A stretch of DNA of 64,000 nt from Siminovitchia terrae (GCF_003605405.2 NZ_QYTW02000002.1:88555-152554), one strand, 5' to 3'; counted from the stretch's first letter, positions 7,906 to 21,443 are shown. Translations and numbers: made by a program. The notes: a model not told the origin generated them from the sequence alone.

Positions 7906-9570
7906 ATGCGCAGTGATATGATAAAGAAGGGGATCGATCGTGCTCCTCACCGAAGCTTGCTTTATGCTACCGGTATTAAAACACAAGATCTGGACAAACC
8001 GTTTATCGGTGTCTGTAATTCATATATTGATATTATTCCTGGACACAAACATTTGAATGAATTTGCAGAAGTTGTCAAAGAAGCCATTTGGGAAGCCGGC
8101 GGAGTACCATTTGAATTTAACACAATCGGAGTAGATGACGGCATCGCGATGGGACACATCGGAATGCGCTATTCTCTCCCAAGCCGTGAATTGATTGCGG
8201 ATGCTGCTGAAACAGTGATCAATGCTCACTGGTTTGACGGAGTATTCTACATTCCAAACTGTGATAAAATCACACCTGGTATGTTGATGTCTGCATTCAG
8301 AACAAACGTCCCTTCAATTTTTGTATCCGGCGGACCTATGGAAGGTGGAGTCTCTTCCGAAGGAGAGCCGCTAACATTGACTTCGGTCTTCGAAGGCGTA
8401 GGTGCGTATCATGCGGGCAAAATGACTGCAGAGAAACTTCTCGACATTGAGCAAAGTGCATGTCCGACATGCGGTTCCTGTTCTGGAATGTTTACAGCCA
8501 ACTCCATGAACTCTTTGATGGAAATGCTAGGTATGACAATTCCAGGAAATGGTACGATTGTTGCGACTTCAAAGGAACGTCACCGTTTGATCAAAGAGGC
8601 CGCACAGCATTTGGTAAGAATGGTAAAAGAAGACATTAAACCGAGAGACCTTGTCTCCGAGCGCACGATTGATGATGCTTTCGCGCTTGATATGGCGATG
8701 GGTGGATCAACAAATACAGTTTTACACACATTGGCTATTGCACATGAGGCAGAAATAGATTACGATTTATCTAGAATCAATAAAGTGGCTGAAAGAGTTC
8801 CGTATTTGGCGAAAGTTGCTCCGGCTTCAGATTACACAATGCAAGATATCCATGATGCTGGTGGAATCAGTGCCATCATCCGCGAACTCTGTGAGATGGG
8901 AGCGGTTGAAGCAGATCGTCTGACAGTCACAGGCAAAACGGTTTATGAAAATGTAAAAGACAGTGTGATTAAAAATTCTGAAGTCATAAGACCGAAGGAA
9001 AATGCATATAGTCCAGTTGGGGGATTATCCATCCTCTACGGAAACATTGCTCCAAACGGTGGAGTCATCAAGGTGGGGGCAGTCGATCCTTCAATCAAAA
9101 CATTCCTTGGCAAGGCCATAGTATTCGACTCTCAGGAAGACGCGCAAAAAGGTATCAATGACGGGACTGTCCAGGCGGGCCATGTGGTGGTTATCCGTTA
9201 CGAAGGACCAAAAGGCGGACCTGGAATGCCGGAAATGCTTGCTCCTACATCGGCTATTGCTGGAAGAGGTCTTGGAAAAGAAGTGGCACTAATCACTGAT
9301 GGTCGCTTCTCCGGAGCTTCACGAGGAATCTCGATTGGACACATTTCACCGGAAGCAGCTGACGGCGGACCGATAGCGCTGGTTGAAGACGGCGACGAAA
9401 TCTTCATAGATTTAGTCAACCGTACAATCCAATTGAATGTGGACGATGGAGTATTGAATGAACGAAAACAGAATTTAAAGCCGTTTGAACCAAAAATCAA
9501 AAAAGGTTATTTGGCTAGATATTCGAAATTGGTCACTTCCGCAAATACAGGCGGAGTTATGAAAATATAA
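7906..9570 (+). CDS. ilvD: Dihydroxy-acid dehydratase
   Basis: This Fe-S dehydratase turns 2,3-dihydroxy-isovalerate and its methylvalerate homologue into 2-keto acids, the third common step of valine and isoleucine synthesis. The protein has 554 residues. Cluster cysteines are in [20 protein letters not shown] and [39 protein letters not shown] is the conserved C-terminal signature. GAGGAGG at 7893-7899 favours ATG 7906 over ATG 7900, which it touches. It sits between ilvE and the T-box leader; in B. subtilis ilvD is unlinked from ilv-leu. Confidence 0.96.
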   Translation: MRSDMIKKGIDRAPHRSLLYATGIKTQDLDKPFIGVCNSYIDIIPGHKHLNEFAEVVKEAIWEAGGVPFEFNTIGVDDGIAMGHIGMRYSLPSRELIADAAETVINAHWFDGVFYIPNCDKITPGMLMSAFRTNVPSIFVSGGPMEGGVSSEGEPLTLTSVFEGVGAYHAGKMTAEKLLDIEQSACPTCGSCSGMFTANSMNSLMEMLGMTIPGNGTIVATSKERHRLIKEAAQHLVRMVKEDIKPRDLVSERTIDDAFALDMAMGGSTNTVLHTLAIAHEAEIDYDLSRINKVAERVPYLAKVAPASDYTMQDIHDAGGISAIIRELCEMGAVEADRLTVTGKTVYENVKDSVIKNSEVIRPKENAYSPVGGLSILYGNIAPNGGVIKVGAVDPSIKTFLGKAIVFDSQEDAQKGINDGTVQAGHVVVIRYEGPKGGPGMPEMLAPTSAIAGRGLGKEVALITDGRFSGASRGISIGHISPEAADGGPIALVEDGDEIFIDLVNRTIQLNVDDGVLNERKQNLKPFEPKIKKGYLARYSKLVTSANTGGVMKI

Positions 9571-9584
9571 AACTGAAGGCAATG

Positions 9585-9863
9585 ATAAGGAAAAAGTGGA
9601 TGAATCCCTGCATTTACAGAGAGCCGGCGCTGCTGGAAGCCGGTAATGCAGTCATTCGCGACATCACCTTGGAGCCGGGATCCTAAAAGCGAAAGCAACT
9701 AGGGATTCACGGGGATACTTAGGAGTTCCCGTTATCAATGAATGGCTATACAGCTGTTCTTAAGTCAGTGATTGACACTGAAAAGTAGGGTGGTACCATG
9801 AAAGTTTTTTCATCCCTGCATGAAAGGTTCTCCTTTTGTGTGGGCTGAGAAAACTTTTTTTTT
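9585..9863 (+). ncRNA. T-box leader (riboswitch), probably isoleucine-specific
   Basis: This RNA senses the charging of a tRNA and decides between termination and read-through into ilvB. The stem I apical part AGAGAGCCGGCGCTGCTGG starts near 9618. On the 3' side GCGACATCACCTTGGAG carries the apparent specifier ATC at 9663-9665, an isoleucine codon. The T-box AGGGTGGTACC is at 9787-9797; its TGGT bulge would pair with ACCA ends such as tRNA-Ile. The terminator alternative follows, with AAAGTTTT near 9801 pairing with AAAACTTT near 9850, then Ts to 9863. The leader lies inside the operon, so ilvE-ilvD escape it. The boundaries are approximate. Confidence 0.9.
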
Positions 9864-9926
9864 GCACCAAAAATTCAGATACAGTCAGTACATGCTCAAA
9901 AATATAAATTTGAAAGGAAGGCGCTA

Positions 9927-11665
9927 GTGGTGAGTATAGGTTTCCCGATGAGAACTGGCAACCAACAACCAGACACGGCCGTACAGGAACAAGCGAAGAC
10001 AGGGGCAGACTTGTTTATAGAAGCATTGCAAAAAGAGAACGTAGAAATAATATTCGGCTACCCGGGAGGTGCTGTCCTTCCAATCTACGATGCACTTTAT
10101 AAAAACCCCATCAAGCATATTCTTACAAGGCATGAACAGGGGGCTATCCATGCAGCCGAAGGATACGCACGGGTAACAGGTAAACCGGGTGTTGTTATTG
10201 CAACCTCCGGACCAGGCGCAACCAATCTGGTTACAGGTATCGCAGATGCGATGATGGATTCCATTCCTCTCGTTATCTTCACAGGACAGGTAGCAAGTCC
10301 TGTTCTTGGAACAGATGCATTTCAGGAATCCGATATTGTCGGAATTACAATGCCGATCACAAAACATAACTATCAAGTAAAGAAGCTTGAAGATCTTGGA
10401 CGCATCATCAAAGAGGCGTTCTATATCGCAAATAGTGGAAGACCAGGCCCTGTACTGATTGATATCCCTAAAGATATCGCAACAGAAACAGCCGGAGAAT
10501 ATCCAGATGAGCCGCTCCATTTACCAGGCTATCAGCCGACAACGAAGCCGAATTATTTACAGCTTCAAAAGCTTGCCAACGTCATATCGACAGCTAAAAA
10601 GCCGCTTATCTTGGCAGGCGCAGGCGTCATTTTTTCAAAGGGAGCTGCCGAATTAAAAGCATTCGTCGAAAAGACGGGATTTCCGATTACCAATACTCTT
10701 CTAGGTCTTGGAAGTATTCCTGGAGATCATCCACAATTTTTGGGGATGGCGGGTATGCACGGAACTTACACGGCTAACATGGCCATCACAGAATGTGACT
10801 TGCTTATTAACTTCGGAGCGCGTTTCGATGATCGCCTAACAGGGAATCTCAAGCATTTTGCACCGAATGCAAAAGTTGCCCATATCGATATCGATCCGGC
10901 GGAAATCGGCAAGAATGTCCCTACTGATATCCCAATTGTTGCGGACGCGAAAGTGGTTTTGAAACGGCTTGTCGAGATGGACTTCAAATTGCCAGAGATT
11001 TCTGCCTGGACTGAGCATATCCAGGAATACAAAGAGAAATATCCGTTTAAAAAGCCAGTGTCCAACGAAAACGAACTGTCTTCACCACATGTGGTCAAAA
11101 TGATCCATGAGATGACAGGCGGCGATGCTATCGTTACAACAGACGTAGGACAGCACCAAATGTGGACTGCCCAATATTACGAATTCAACGGACCGAACCA
11201 TTGGGTTACGTCCGGAGGACTCGGTACCATGGGCTTTGGTTTTCCATCATCAATCGGTGCCCAGTTGGCTGACCTTGAAAAAACAGTCATATCCATTTCA
11301 GGTGATGGCGGGTTCCAAATGTGCCTCCAGGAATTAGCTATTGTCAGGGAGTTTAATCTACCGATTAAAATTATCATCTTAAACAATAAGACCCTTGGGA
11401 TGGTACGCCAATGGCAAGAAAAGTTTTACGATGAGCGATATTCCCAATCCCTCATTCCTGAACAGCCGGATTTCATCAAACTGGCTGAAGCGTATGGAAT
11501 AAAAGGATATAAAGTTGAGACAGAGCAAGAGGCCAAAGAAGTATTTGAAAAAACACTGAACAGTAAGGAACCAGTTTTGATTGACTGCCGCGTCGTACAG
11601 AATGAGAATGTATATCCAATGGTTGCACCAGGCAAAGGACTACATGAAATGATCGGGGTGGGAGA

Positions 11666-11669
<4 letters not shown>
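9927..11669 (+). CDS. ilvB: Acetolactate synthase, large catalytic subunit
   Basis: This TPP-dependent enzyme condenses pyruvate with pyruvate or 2-oxobutyrate, the committed step of branched-chain synthesis. The protein has about 580 residues. [16 protein letters not shown] carries the catalytic Glu region (the TPP-activating Glu lies just after the YPGG motif in RHEQGA). [13 protein letters not shown] through IILNN is the TPP-binding GDG-N25-NN motif. The central FAD-binding domain lies around 195-345. Starts at GTG 9927 or GTG 9930 are both served by AGGAAGG at 9915-9921. It ends with an ATGA overlap into ilvN, the regulatory subunit, so the two are translationally coupled. The T-box leader directly upstream controls it. 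Confidence 0.96.
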
Positions 11670-14763
<3,094 letters not shown>

Positions 14764-14790
14764 AAAATGATAAATTAGGAGGAAAACGGG

Positions 14791-15891
14791 ATGAAGAAAC
14801 GGGTAGCTGTACTCGCTGGAGACGGTATTGGCAAAGAAGTAACGAATGCGGCAACGGCAGTTTTGGATGCAATCGGCCGCCGCTTCCAACATGAATTTGA
14901 GTGGGTGCATGGATTACTCGGCGGAGATGCCCTTGATCAAGCCGGTCATCCGATTCCTGAAGAGACTATCAAGAAATGCGAAGAAAGTGATGCCATTTTA
15001 CTCGGAGCGATTGGGGGGCCGAAATGGGATCATTATCCAAAGGAACTTCGGCCGGAGAAGGGGCTTCTTCAACTTCGTAAGCACTTTGAATTAAGTGTGA
15101 ACCTAAGACCCGTGCAAGCATATAAAACATTGCTTTCCTCCTCTCCTTTAAAGGAGGAAGTTGCAGAAGGTGTCGACTTGGTGTTCGTCAGGGAGTTGAC
15201 AGGCGGCCTTTATTTCGGGGAACCGAGCTATCACACGGATGAAGAAGCAGTGGACACATTGGTATACAAGCGCGAAGAAATTGAGCGTGTTGTCAGATTT
15301 GCTTTTGAATTGGCAAAAATCCGAAAGAAAAAAGTATCATCAGTAGACAAAGCCAACGTGTTGGAGTCAAGCCGTCTATGGCGTAAAATTGTGGAAGAAA
15401 TTGCGGCTGACTATCCTGACGTGGAATATGAGCATATGCTTGTAGATTCTACATCCATGAAGTTGATTACTTCTCCAGCTTCTTTCGACGTAATTGTAAC
15501 TGAAAATATGTTTGGCGATATTTTAAGCGATGAAGCTTCCGTCATTTGCGGATCGCTTGGAATGCTGCCTTCAGCAAGTCTTCGTGCAGATGGATTCGGC
15601 CTGTATGAGCCGGTACATGGATCTGCTCCAGATATTGCAGGACAGAATAAAGCAAATCCGTTGGGAGCCATTTTATCCGGTGCGATGATGCTAAGAACGG
15701 CATTTGGTATGAATCAGGAAGCAAATGCCATTGAAGAAGCGGTCAAAAAAGTATTGGAAGCCGGATTTAGCACAGGTGAATTTAAGTCACAAGACGGAAA
15801 AGTATTGACTACAACAGAAATGACGGAAAAAGTCATTAACGAAATTGAAAGTGAATTAGTTTCAGACCATATTTTAGCAGCGTATAAGTGA
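14791..15891 (+). CDS. leuB: 3-isopropylmalate dehydrogenase
   Basis: This NAD+-dependent oxidative decarboxylase forms 2-ketoisocaproate from 3-isopropylmalate. The protein has 366 residues. [14 protein letters not shown] starts the fold, and the [22 protein letters not shown] region and [10 protein letters not shown] bind substrate. [25 protein letters not shown] is the signature region, and the C-terminal [18 protein letters not shown] binds NAD. ATG 14791 follows AGGAGG eight bases upstream. Substrates pass from LeuCD to this enzyme and then to IlvE, which is encoded at the head of the same operon. Confidence 0.96.
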   Translation: MKKRVAVLAGDGIGKEVTNAATAVLDAIGRRFQHEFEWVHGLLGGDALDQAGHPIPEETIKKCEESDAILLGAIGGPKWDHYPKELRPEKGLLQLRKHFELSVNLRPVQAYKTLLSSSPLKEEVAEGVDLVFVRELTGGLYFGEPSYHTDEEAVDTLVYKREEIERVVRFAFELAKIRKKKVSSVDKANVLESSRLWRKIVEEIAADYPDVEYEHMLVDSTSMKLITSPASFDVIVTENMFGDILSDEASVICGSLGMLPSASLRADGFGLYEPVHGSAPDIAGQNKANPLGAILSGAMMLRTAFGMNQEANAIEEAVKKVLEAGFSTGEFKSQDGKVLTTTEMTEKVINEIESELVSDHILAAYK

Positions 15892-15901
15892 GGTGTGGAA
15901 G

Positions 15902-17317
15902 ATGGGCAAAACCATCATTGAAAAAATTTGGGAAAAGCATGTTGTTCATAGTGAGGATTCAAAACCGGATCTCATCTATATCGATCTGCACCTCGTCCAT
16001 GAGGTAACATCACCGCAGGCGTTTGAGGGATTGCGCTTAAACGGACGTAAAGTGAGAAGACCTGATCTTACGTTTGCCACTATGGACCATAACATTCCAA
16101 CAAGAACGAATGAAGAGGTAACAGATCCGATAGCAAAAACACAGATGACTACGCTGGAGAAAAACTGTGCGGAGTTTGGAGTGCCATTGGCGGGCATGGG
16201 CCATCCTGACCAGGGAATCGTCCATGTTATCGGACCGGAGCTTGGCTTGACGCAGCCAGGGAAAACCATTGTATGTGGAGACAGTCATACTTCGACACAC
16301 GGTGCGTTTGGAGCCTTAGCTTTTGGAATCGGAACAAGCGAAGTGGAACACGTACTTTCTACGCAAACATTATGGCAGCAAAAGCCGAAAACAATGCAGG
16401 TTAAAGTGAACGGCGAGCTTGGCACTGGAGTTACTGCAAAGGACTTGATTTTAGCGATCATCGCCAAGTACGGTGTTGATGTTGGAACGGGGCATGTCAT
16501 TGAGTACACAGGTGAAGCCATTCGTAATTTAACGATGGAAGAACGCATGACTGTTTGTAATATGTCCATTGAAGCCGGAGCAAGAGCAGGTCTTATCAGT
16601 CCGGACGAAACAACGTTCGATTATTTGAGAGGCCGGGAACATGTTCCGACTGGGGAAGAGTTTGATAAGTTAGTAGAAGGCTGGAAACAGCTTACGTCTG
16701 ATCCTGATGCTGAGTACGATTCAGTCATTGAGATTGATGCTTCTGAAATTGAACCATTTGTAACATGGGGAACGAACCCTTCTATGGGTGTAAGCATTTC
16801 GGAAAACATTCCAACATCTGAGGATGCTGCGAGTGGATCTGAGAAAGAATCAATTGAACAGGCACTTGAATATATGGGATTGACCGGTGGGGCAAAGATG
16901 ACCGATGTAGACATCCAGTACGTATTTATTGGGTCCTGTACAAACTCAAGAATCGAAGATCTAAGAGCAGCTGCTGAAGTGTTAAAAGGCAGAAAAGTAA
17001 GCGAAGGCGTAACAGCTATCGCAGTACCAGGTTCCCGTACCGTAAAGGCTAAGGCTGAAGAGGAAGGTCTGGATCAAATTTTCCTTGAATCTGGATTTGA
17101 ATGGCGTGAGACAGGATGCAGTATGTGTCTTGCCATGAATGCAGACCAGGTCCCTGCGGGTAAAAGATGTGCTTCTACATCAAATCGGAACTTCGAAGGA
17201 CGTCAAGGTAATGGATCCCGTACTCATCTTGTCAGCCCTGCAATGGCAGCTGCTGCAGCCGTTGAAGGCCGATTCGTTGATGTAAGGCATTTGATGAAAG
17301 GGGAGGTTCACGCATGA
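15902..17317 (+). CDS. leuC: 3-isopropylmalate dehydratase, large subunit
   Basis: With LeuD this aconitase-family enzyme isomerises 2- to 3-isopropylmalate. The protein has 471 residues. The [4Fe-4S] cysteines are in [13 protein letters not shown] and [30 protein letters not shown] is the family signature. The start is ATG 15902 with GAGGTG at 15890-15895; a GTG at 15893 is in frame but sits in the ribosome binding site. The gene ends with an ATGA overlap into leuD, keeping subunit stoichiometry coupled. Confidence 0.96.
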   Translation: MGKTIIEKIWEKHVVHSEDSKPDLIYIDLHLVHEVTSPQAFEGLRLNGRKVRRPDLTFATMDHNIPTRTNEEVTDPIAKTQMTTLEKNCAEFGVPLAGMGHPDQGIVHVIGPELGLTQPGKTIVCGDSHTSTHGAFGALAFGIGTSEVEHVLSTQTLWQQKPKTMQVKVNGELGTGVTAKDLILAIIAKYGVDVGTGHVIEYTGEAIRNLTMEERMTVCNMSIEAGARAGLISPDETTFDYLRGREHVPTGEEFDKLVEGWKQLTSDPDAEYDSVIEIDASEIEPFVTWGTNPSMGVSISENIPTSEDAASGSEKESIEQALEYMGLTGGAKMTDVDIQYVFIGSCTNSRIEDLRAAAEVLKGRKVSEGVTAIAVPGSRTVKAKAEEEGLDQIFLESGFEWRETGCSMCLAMNADQVPAGKRCASTSNRNFEGRQGNGSRTHLVSPAMAAAAAVEGRFVDVRHLMKGEVHA

Positions 17318-17901
17318 AGCCGATTAAAGAAGTAACGAGCGTCATTACACCGTTAGATCGCGTGAACGTCGATACTGACCAAATCATACCGAAACAATTT
17401 TTAAAAAGGATTGAACGAACCGGGTTCGGACAATATTTGTTTTACCACTGGCGTTTTAATGACGATGGCATAGAGAAAGCTGACTTCGTTTTAAATAAAC
17501 CGGAATATAAAAACAGTGAAATTCTTGTGGCCCGTGAAAACTTCGGATGCGGCTCCTCCCGTGAGCATGCACCTTGGGCTTTGGGCGACTTTGGGTTCCG
17601 TGTTGTCATTGCAGCAAGCTTTGCTGATATCTTCCACAACAATTGCTTTAAAAATGGCATTTTGCCTATTCAATTAAAAGAGTCAGAGATTAATGAACTT
17701 TTGCAGTCGGGTAAAGAAAGACCGCTTCAGATTACGGTCAATCTAGAAAGCGAAACAGTTGAGACTGAAGATGGAAAAACATACTCTTTCTCGATTGATC
17801 CATACCGCCGCCAAATGCTTTTGAATGGCTGGGATGAAATTGCATTGACTCTGCAGCTGGATGATAAAATTTCAGCATACGAAAAATTAAGCGCCAAATA
17901 A
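17314..17901 (+). CDS. leuD: 3-isopropylmalate dehydratase, small subunit
   Basis: This swivel-domain subunit completes the LeuCD enzyme. The protein has 195 residues, as in B. subtilis. [21 protein letters not shown] and [20 protein letters not shown] are the signatures; the latter loop binds substrate. ATG 17314 overlaps the leuC stop, and GGGGAGG lies at 17300-17306. It is the last gene of the operon, followed by a strong terminator at about 17990. Confidence 0.96.
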   Translation: MKPIKEVTSVITPLDRVNVDTDQIIPKQFLKRIERTGFGQYLFYHWRFNDDGIEKADFVLNKPEYKNSEILVARENFGCGSSREHAPWALGDFGFRVVIAASFADIFHNNCFKNGILPIQLKESEINELLQSGKERPLQITVNLESETVETEDGKTYSFSIDPYRRQMLLNGWDEIALTLQLDDKISAYEKLSAK

Positions 17902-17987
17902 GAAAAGCGCAAGGCGCCTGGAGCTAGACAGGGAAATCTGATTTTTGAAATGAAAATGATAAAAATTTTATGCTTTCTTATCTTTTA

Positions 17988-18036
17988 AAAAAAAGACTTG
18001 CCAACCGGCTTGAGGCCTGCGGGCAAGTCTTTTTTT
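17988..18036 (+). terminator. Terminator of the ilv-leu operon
   Basis: AAAAAAGACTTGCC (17989-18002) pairs with GGGCAAGTCTTTTTTT (18021-18036), with a 17-18 base loop. The A-run/T-run symmetry lets it act in both directions. Confidence 0.85.
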
Positions 18037-18152
18037 GGGAGATAAAAAGTCCAAAAATTTGTAGGCAAAGGACACGAGTTCCTTGTGGCAGCACCACATC
18101 ATTCTTTCTTGGTAGGAATCGGTCCCTTGTGCTACCATCATTGAAACTTGTT

Positions 18153-18245
18153 TAAAGCCTCCGGCGGATGTCACAGATTTTCAGAGGGAATTTATCGAGC
18201 TCCGCTCGATAAAATCTGGCCGCAAATACGCCAAGGCGCATTTGA
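18153..18245 (+). repeat. Intergenic structured repeat, half copy (copy A)
   Basis: This is the right half of the ~193-bp repeat family described at 32170. It starts at the conserved AAAGCCTCCGGCGGATG and ends at GCGCATTTGA. It keeps the GAGC-tcc-GCTC hairpin and the GCGC end, but the left half with hairpins 1 and 2 is absent. It lies in the 407-bp gap between leuD and the ABC permease gene, near the 3' end of the latter. The rest of that gap holds only the ilv-leu terminator. Confidence 0.85.
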
Positions 18246-18308
18246 CTTGTTAATATTTTAGAAATAAAGATTGTGAGGACATCGATATCATGTAATGGTC
18301 ATGTGTTG

Positions 18309-18992
18309 CTAAATTGACGCTCTTCGAAGCAGTAAAAATGAAAGGACTATACTGATTAGGATAGACGGTAAAAGCCAATAAGAAAGCTCAACTGCTGTTT
18401 GAGACAAGAACCAGCGGAAGATATGGGACCAGGCCTGATATTGATGTAACAGAATCACGCTGATACTGCTGATCAGCAAAAAAGCCAACACTAAAAGCAG
18501 CATTCCTTTTCCGCCAAAACGTCGTGCAAAGCTTGCAATCAGAAAGCCAAGAAAAAATAAATAGGCAAATAAAATGATATACATAACTAATTGCTCGTAG
18601 AAGGTTCCATCGTTTAAATAGGGAAAGTGGAAGAAGTGGAACCTGTTTCCCCAGCCGTTAGACAAGTTTTCTAAGAAAGAGAAAATACACATCAAAGCGC
18701 CTAAGATGAAACTTGCTATCAGCCCCATCAAAGCAGTGCCACAAAAATATACCTTTCGTGTGATAGACATCCCAATCGCAAATGGAAAGGATTGGGTGAC
18801 CACTATAATTCCTAATACAAGCATATAAATAAAAATGGATGATACTCCGCCTGTGTAAAATTTTTTGTCATTATTGATCAGTAAGCTGACAATCAGATTG
18901 ACCAGGAAGCTTGAAGAGAGGATAATTGTTGGAGTAAAGAGCCATCCCCATCGGTCTTTCCTATGAATGTTTAAAACGCCTTGAATATTCAT
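18309..18992 (-). CDS. ABC transporter permease of a YtrABC-like operon
   Basis: This is a 227-residue membrane protein with six predicted hydrophobic segments (about 22-40, 51-72, 82-107, 133-155, 164-184, 199-222). It is the membrane partner of the ATPase encoded just upstream, with a four-base ATGA overlap. The gene order GntR-ATPase-permease matches ytrA-ytrB-ytrC of B. subtilis, an operon induced by cell-wall-active antibiotics. Only one permease gene is present here. A decayed paralogue of its C-terminal part lies at 31886-32155. The substrate cannot be told from the sequence. Confidence 0.75.
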   Translation of the reverse strand: MNIQGVLNIHRKDRWGWLFTPTIILSSSFLVNLIVSLLINNDKKFYTGGVSSIFIYMLVLGIIVVTQSFPFAIGMSITRKVYFCGTALMGLIASFILGALMCIFSFLENLSNGWGNRFHFFHFPYLNDGTFYEQLVMYIILFAYLFFLGFLIASFARRFGGKGMLLLVLAFLLISSISVILLHQYQAWSHIFRWFLSQTAVELSYWLLPSILISIVLSFLLLRRASI

Positions 18993-19888
18993 TTTGCTAT
19001 CGCCCCTTTTTGATCATGTTTCCCGGTCGTTAGATAAATGATTAATTGCTGCAATGAAACGGGTGTTACTTCAAGACCGCATGTCTCTGCTTGCTTTTGA
19101 TCGGAGCTATTACCATTTCCAATGACAGTGGCTGAAAGCAATCCTCCAAATGGTTCCTGATGGACAATTTCTTTTCCAGCCAGATATGCTTCAACTTGAG
19201 CCGATCTGCCAGTAACTGTATAAGCCATTCCCCTAAGTTCTTCAGCGTCTTGGTCGATCATCAGCTCTCCATCCTTAATCACTAATACATGCTCAAGCAA
19301 ATTACTGACTTCATCAATTAAATGAGTGGAAAGAATGATCGTTCGCGGATTTTTTACGTAGTCCTCCATTAGTCGGTCATAAAAAATCCCACGGGATACG
19401 GCATCCAGTCCTAAATAAGGTTCATCGAAAACAGTCAGCGGTGCACGGCTAGCGAGACCGATAACAATGCCGACAGATGATAACATTCCACGTGACAGTT
19501 TTTTGATCCTCCTTTTTAAGGGCAGGTTGAAATCACTTATAAGGGAGTAAGCAAGATCATTATTCCAATTCGGAAAAAGTGATTTAGATACATCCAAAAC
19601 ATCCTGGACTGTAAAATTAATTGGGTATTGCTGGCTTTCCTTTATAAAGCAGATTTGATTAAGCACTTTACTATTTTCAAAAGGGATCTCACCGAAAACC
19701 TTAATATCTCCGCTAGTTGGAAAAATCTGCGCAGTAATCATTTTCATTAATGTGGTTTTCCCGGCACCGTTCCTTCCGAGAAGGCCATAAATTTTATTTT
19801 TCTGAATAGAAAAATGAACGTTCTGTACAGCTTTAAAGCTTCCATATGCTTTTTCCAATTGCTTTATCTCGACAACCTGCCCCATCAT
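18989..19888 (-). CDS. ABC transporter ATP-binding protein, YtrB-like
   Basis: This is a 299-residue ATPase subunit. Walker A is GRNGAGKTT (about 38-46). The signature is LSRGMLSSVGIVIGL, degenerate where LSGGQ is usual. Walker B is APLTVFDEPYLGLDA, and the switch His is in ILSTHLIDE. The C-terminal ~80 residues form a regulatory extension common in ABC-2 type ATPases. ATG 19888 or ATG 19885 overlaps the stop of the GntR gene, with GGAGAGGAG upstream. It pairs with the permease at 18309. Confidence 0.85.
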   Translation of the reverse strand: MMGQVVEIKQLEKAYGSFKAVQNVHFSIQKNKIYGLLGRNGAGKTTLMKMITAQIFPTSGDIKVFGEIPFENSKVLNQICFIKESQQYPINFTVQDVLDVSKSLFPNWNNDLAYSLISDFNLPLKRRIKKLSRGMLSSVGIVIGLASRAPLTVFDEPYLGLDAVSRGIFYDRLMEDYVKNPRTIILSTHLIDEVSNLLEHVLVIKDGELMIDQDAEELRGMAYTVTGRSAQVEAYLAGKEIVHQEPFGGLLSATVIGNGNSSDQKQAETCGLEVTPVSLQQLIIYLTTGKHDQKGAIAK

Positions 19889-20253
19889 TTGTCATCTCCT
19901 CTCCGAATCATATCGGTTAATTGGTCAGTTGTTATTCCGAGTTTTTTTGCTTCATGTATCATCGTAACGATATATTGTTCAAAAAAGAGCTCTTTCCTTT
20001 TTTCAATCACTTTCGTTCGTGCTCCTTCAGTAACAAACATGCCGATCCCTCGCTTTTTATAAAGAATTCCTTCATCCACCAGCAAATTTACTCCTTTCGC
20101 GGCAGTAGCAGGATTGATTTTATAAAATGCTGCAAACTGATTTGTGGAGGGTACTTGGGATTCTTCCACGAGAATGCCGGAAATAATATCATCTTCGATT
20201 CTCTCGGCAATTTGAATAAAAATAGGGCGCCCATCATCAATTAAACTACTCAC
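19885..20253 (-). CDS. GntR-family repressor, YtrA subfamily
   Basis: This is a small 122-residue GntR protein of the YtrA type, in which a winged helix-turn-helix (residues 10-78, with QVPSTNQFAAFYKINPATAAKG as the recognition region) is followed by only a short helical dimerisation tail. Such proteins repress the ABC operon they head. The start is GTG at 20253. A near-perfect palindrome at 20271-20294 overlaps the predicted promoter, so autoregulation is likely. The stop codon overlaps the ATPase start. Confidence 0.85.
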   Translation of the reverse strand: MSSLIDDGRPIFIQIAERIEDDIISGILVEESQVPSTNQFAAFYKINPATAAKGVNLLVDEGILYKKRGIGMFVTEGARTKVIEKRKELFFEQYIVTMIHEAKKLGITTDQLTDMIRRGDDK

Positions 20254-20270
20254 TGCTTCACCACCATATT

Positions 20271-20294
20271 GGTTAGTTACTTATGTAATTAACC
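20271..20294 (-). promoter_or_regulatory. Operator palindrome of the GntR-ABC operon
   Basis: The 24-bp site is GGTTA-G-TTAC-TTAT-GTAA-T-TAACC, symmetric except for one central-arm pair. It lies between the promoter -10 and the GTG start, as expected for a YtrA-type repressor site. Confidence 0.65.
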
Positions 20295-20320
20295 ATATAA
20301 CGCTTTGTTTTAAAAGTCAA
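20292..20320 (-). promoter_or_regulatory. SigA promoter of the GntR-ABC operon
   Basis: On the minus strand TTGACT (20320-20315) and TATGGT (20297-20292) are 17 bases apart. The -10 overlaps the edge of the operator palindrome. Confidence 0.6.
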
Positions 20321-20473
20321 TCACTATTTTGCTAAGAAAATTTTTCGCAATATGAAATTTACCAGGTAGCTAGGCTATTAACTTTCTACTGCTAAATCTC
20401 TTTCGTTTGGGAATGATCTGGGCTTTTCCACATACAAATAGTGGAAAGGCATATGGAAGGAGATCAGGCCTAT

Positions 20474-21169
20474 ATGATCCAGGACTTCCTCCAAGTGTTC
20501 TTGATGACAATGGTAAGCGACATTGACAATATGCTGATTCTTGGAGCGATATTGCGAAGACATTCTAATTTTCAAGTTCCCTTTTATGCGGCAGTTCTAC
20601 TGACATTTACTCGGACTTTATATGTTGGTGTCGTAGAAGGGCTGTCAGATGTTCCGCTGTTTCACGTACTGACCGGATTCATATTACTGATCATTTCTTA
20701 TAAACTTGTAACAAAACTTATTTATGGAGTGGATCTGGTAAGACCTGCGCGTTTTTCTCGTTCAATTTTTCAAAAAGCAAAGATATTGGCTGCTTTGGCA
20801 GCAACCGACTTTTTGATCTGCTGGGATGGTGTTCTCATCATTTCAAATATTTCCGACCATACCCCAACTATTTCATTGGGGATATTTTGCAGCCTATTAA
20901 TCGCACTCTATTTTTTGCGGCTCATTGTAAAACTGGCTGTCGCTATTCCTTGGATCAACGTCATTGCGGGAGGCTTCATTGCTCAAAATGCCATTACTTC
21001 CATTGCAAAGGATCCCTGGATGGAAGAGTGGATTCATTTTGCTGATACGCTTGTTCCCCAGGTCAATATCGTAAATACAGCCGCCAATGGCGCTGTCATT
21101 ATTATTGTGGTGATTGGCCTCGTGACATATATAAAGCATCATCGGATTTTCATACATCGAAAGTTTTGA
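20474..21169 (+). CDS. TerC-family integral membrane protein (YjbE/YkoY type)
   Basis: This is a 231-residue membrane protein with seven or so hydrophobic segments. The first contains MTMVSDIDNMLILGAILRR, the acidic TerC motif, and a second acidic site is in AATDFLICWDGVLII. Members of this family export manganese or support metalation of exported proteins in Bacillus. ATG 20474 was chosen, with AAGGAG at 20457-20462; an in-frame GTG at 20441 would add residues unlike the family. A hairpin (CTTTTCCAC/GTGGAAAGG, about 20431-20452) lies just upstream, but I see no yybP-ykoY manganese riboswitch signature. The gene is monocistronic. Confidence 0.85.
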   Translation: MIQDFLQVFLMTMVSDIDNMLILGAILRRHSNFQVPFYAAVLLTFTRTLYVGVVEGLSDVPLFHVLTGFILLIISYKLVTKLIYGVDLVRPARFSRSIFQKAKILAALAATDFLICWDGVLIISNISDHTPTISLGIFCSLLIALYFLRLIVKLAVAIPWINVIAGGFIAQNAITSIAKDPWMEEWIHFADTLVPQVNIVNTAANGAVIIIVVIGLVTYIKHHRIFIHRKF

Positions 21170-21235
21170 CGAATAGGAGCAAAATTTCCAAGAATGCGTT
21201 TTCAAAAGAATAAAGCAGTACCTTTTAAATTTGAT

Positions 21236-21263
21236 CCCCCAACATAATCAGAGGGGCTTTTTT
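21236..21263 (+). terminator. Terminator after the TerC-family gene
   Basis: CCCC near 21236 pairs with GGGG at 21253-21256, followed by TTTTTTG. The stem is short. Confidence 0.5.
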
Positions 21264-21315
21264 GTTTTGCATAAACTTAAATTAAGGTAAATTGCAAGAA
21301 TATATTAAAAAAATA

Positions 21316-21344
21316 TTGACATTCCCAAATTAATTTTATAGTAT
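21316..21344 (+). promoter_or_regulatory. Promoter of the BCCT transporter gene
   Basis: TTGACA (21316-21321) is followed after 17 bases by TAGTAT (21339-21344); TATAGT at 21337 is an alternative -10. The operator at 21356 lies immediately downstream, over the expected transcription start. Confidence 0.6.
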
Positions 21345-21355
21345 TTTTACTAAAC

Positions 21356-21372
21356 TACCATGTAACATGGTA
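21356..21372 (+). promoter_or_regulatory. Operator O1 of the GntR/FCD regulon
   Basis: TACCATG-TAA-CATGGTA is a perfect inverted repeat, extended by one base pair (C/G) on each side. The same site recurs at 23139 and 29114 and as a half site at 23107. Confidence 0.75.
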
Positions 21373-21443
21373 GACGAAAGGGGTGTTATTGAAAGCGTTT
21401 GCCAAAACCTGTAATCAAAAATTTAAAAAAGTGAGGGGATAAA

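Noticed and set aside
9924-10520. 198-codon ORF antisense to ilvB
   Set aside because: It is Cys/Trp/His-rich shadow translation of a strongly conserved gene and has no independent support.
20321-20473. A yybP-ykoY manganese riboswitch before the TerC-family gene
   Set aside because: The leader has only one simple hairpin and lacks the conserved purine-rich and CAUAC-type elements I would expect.
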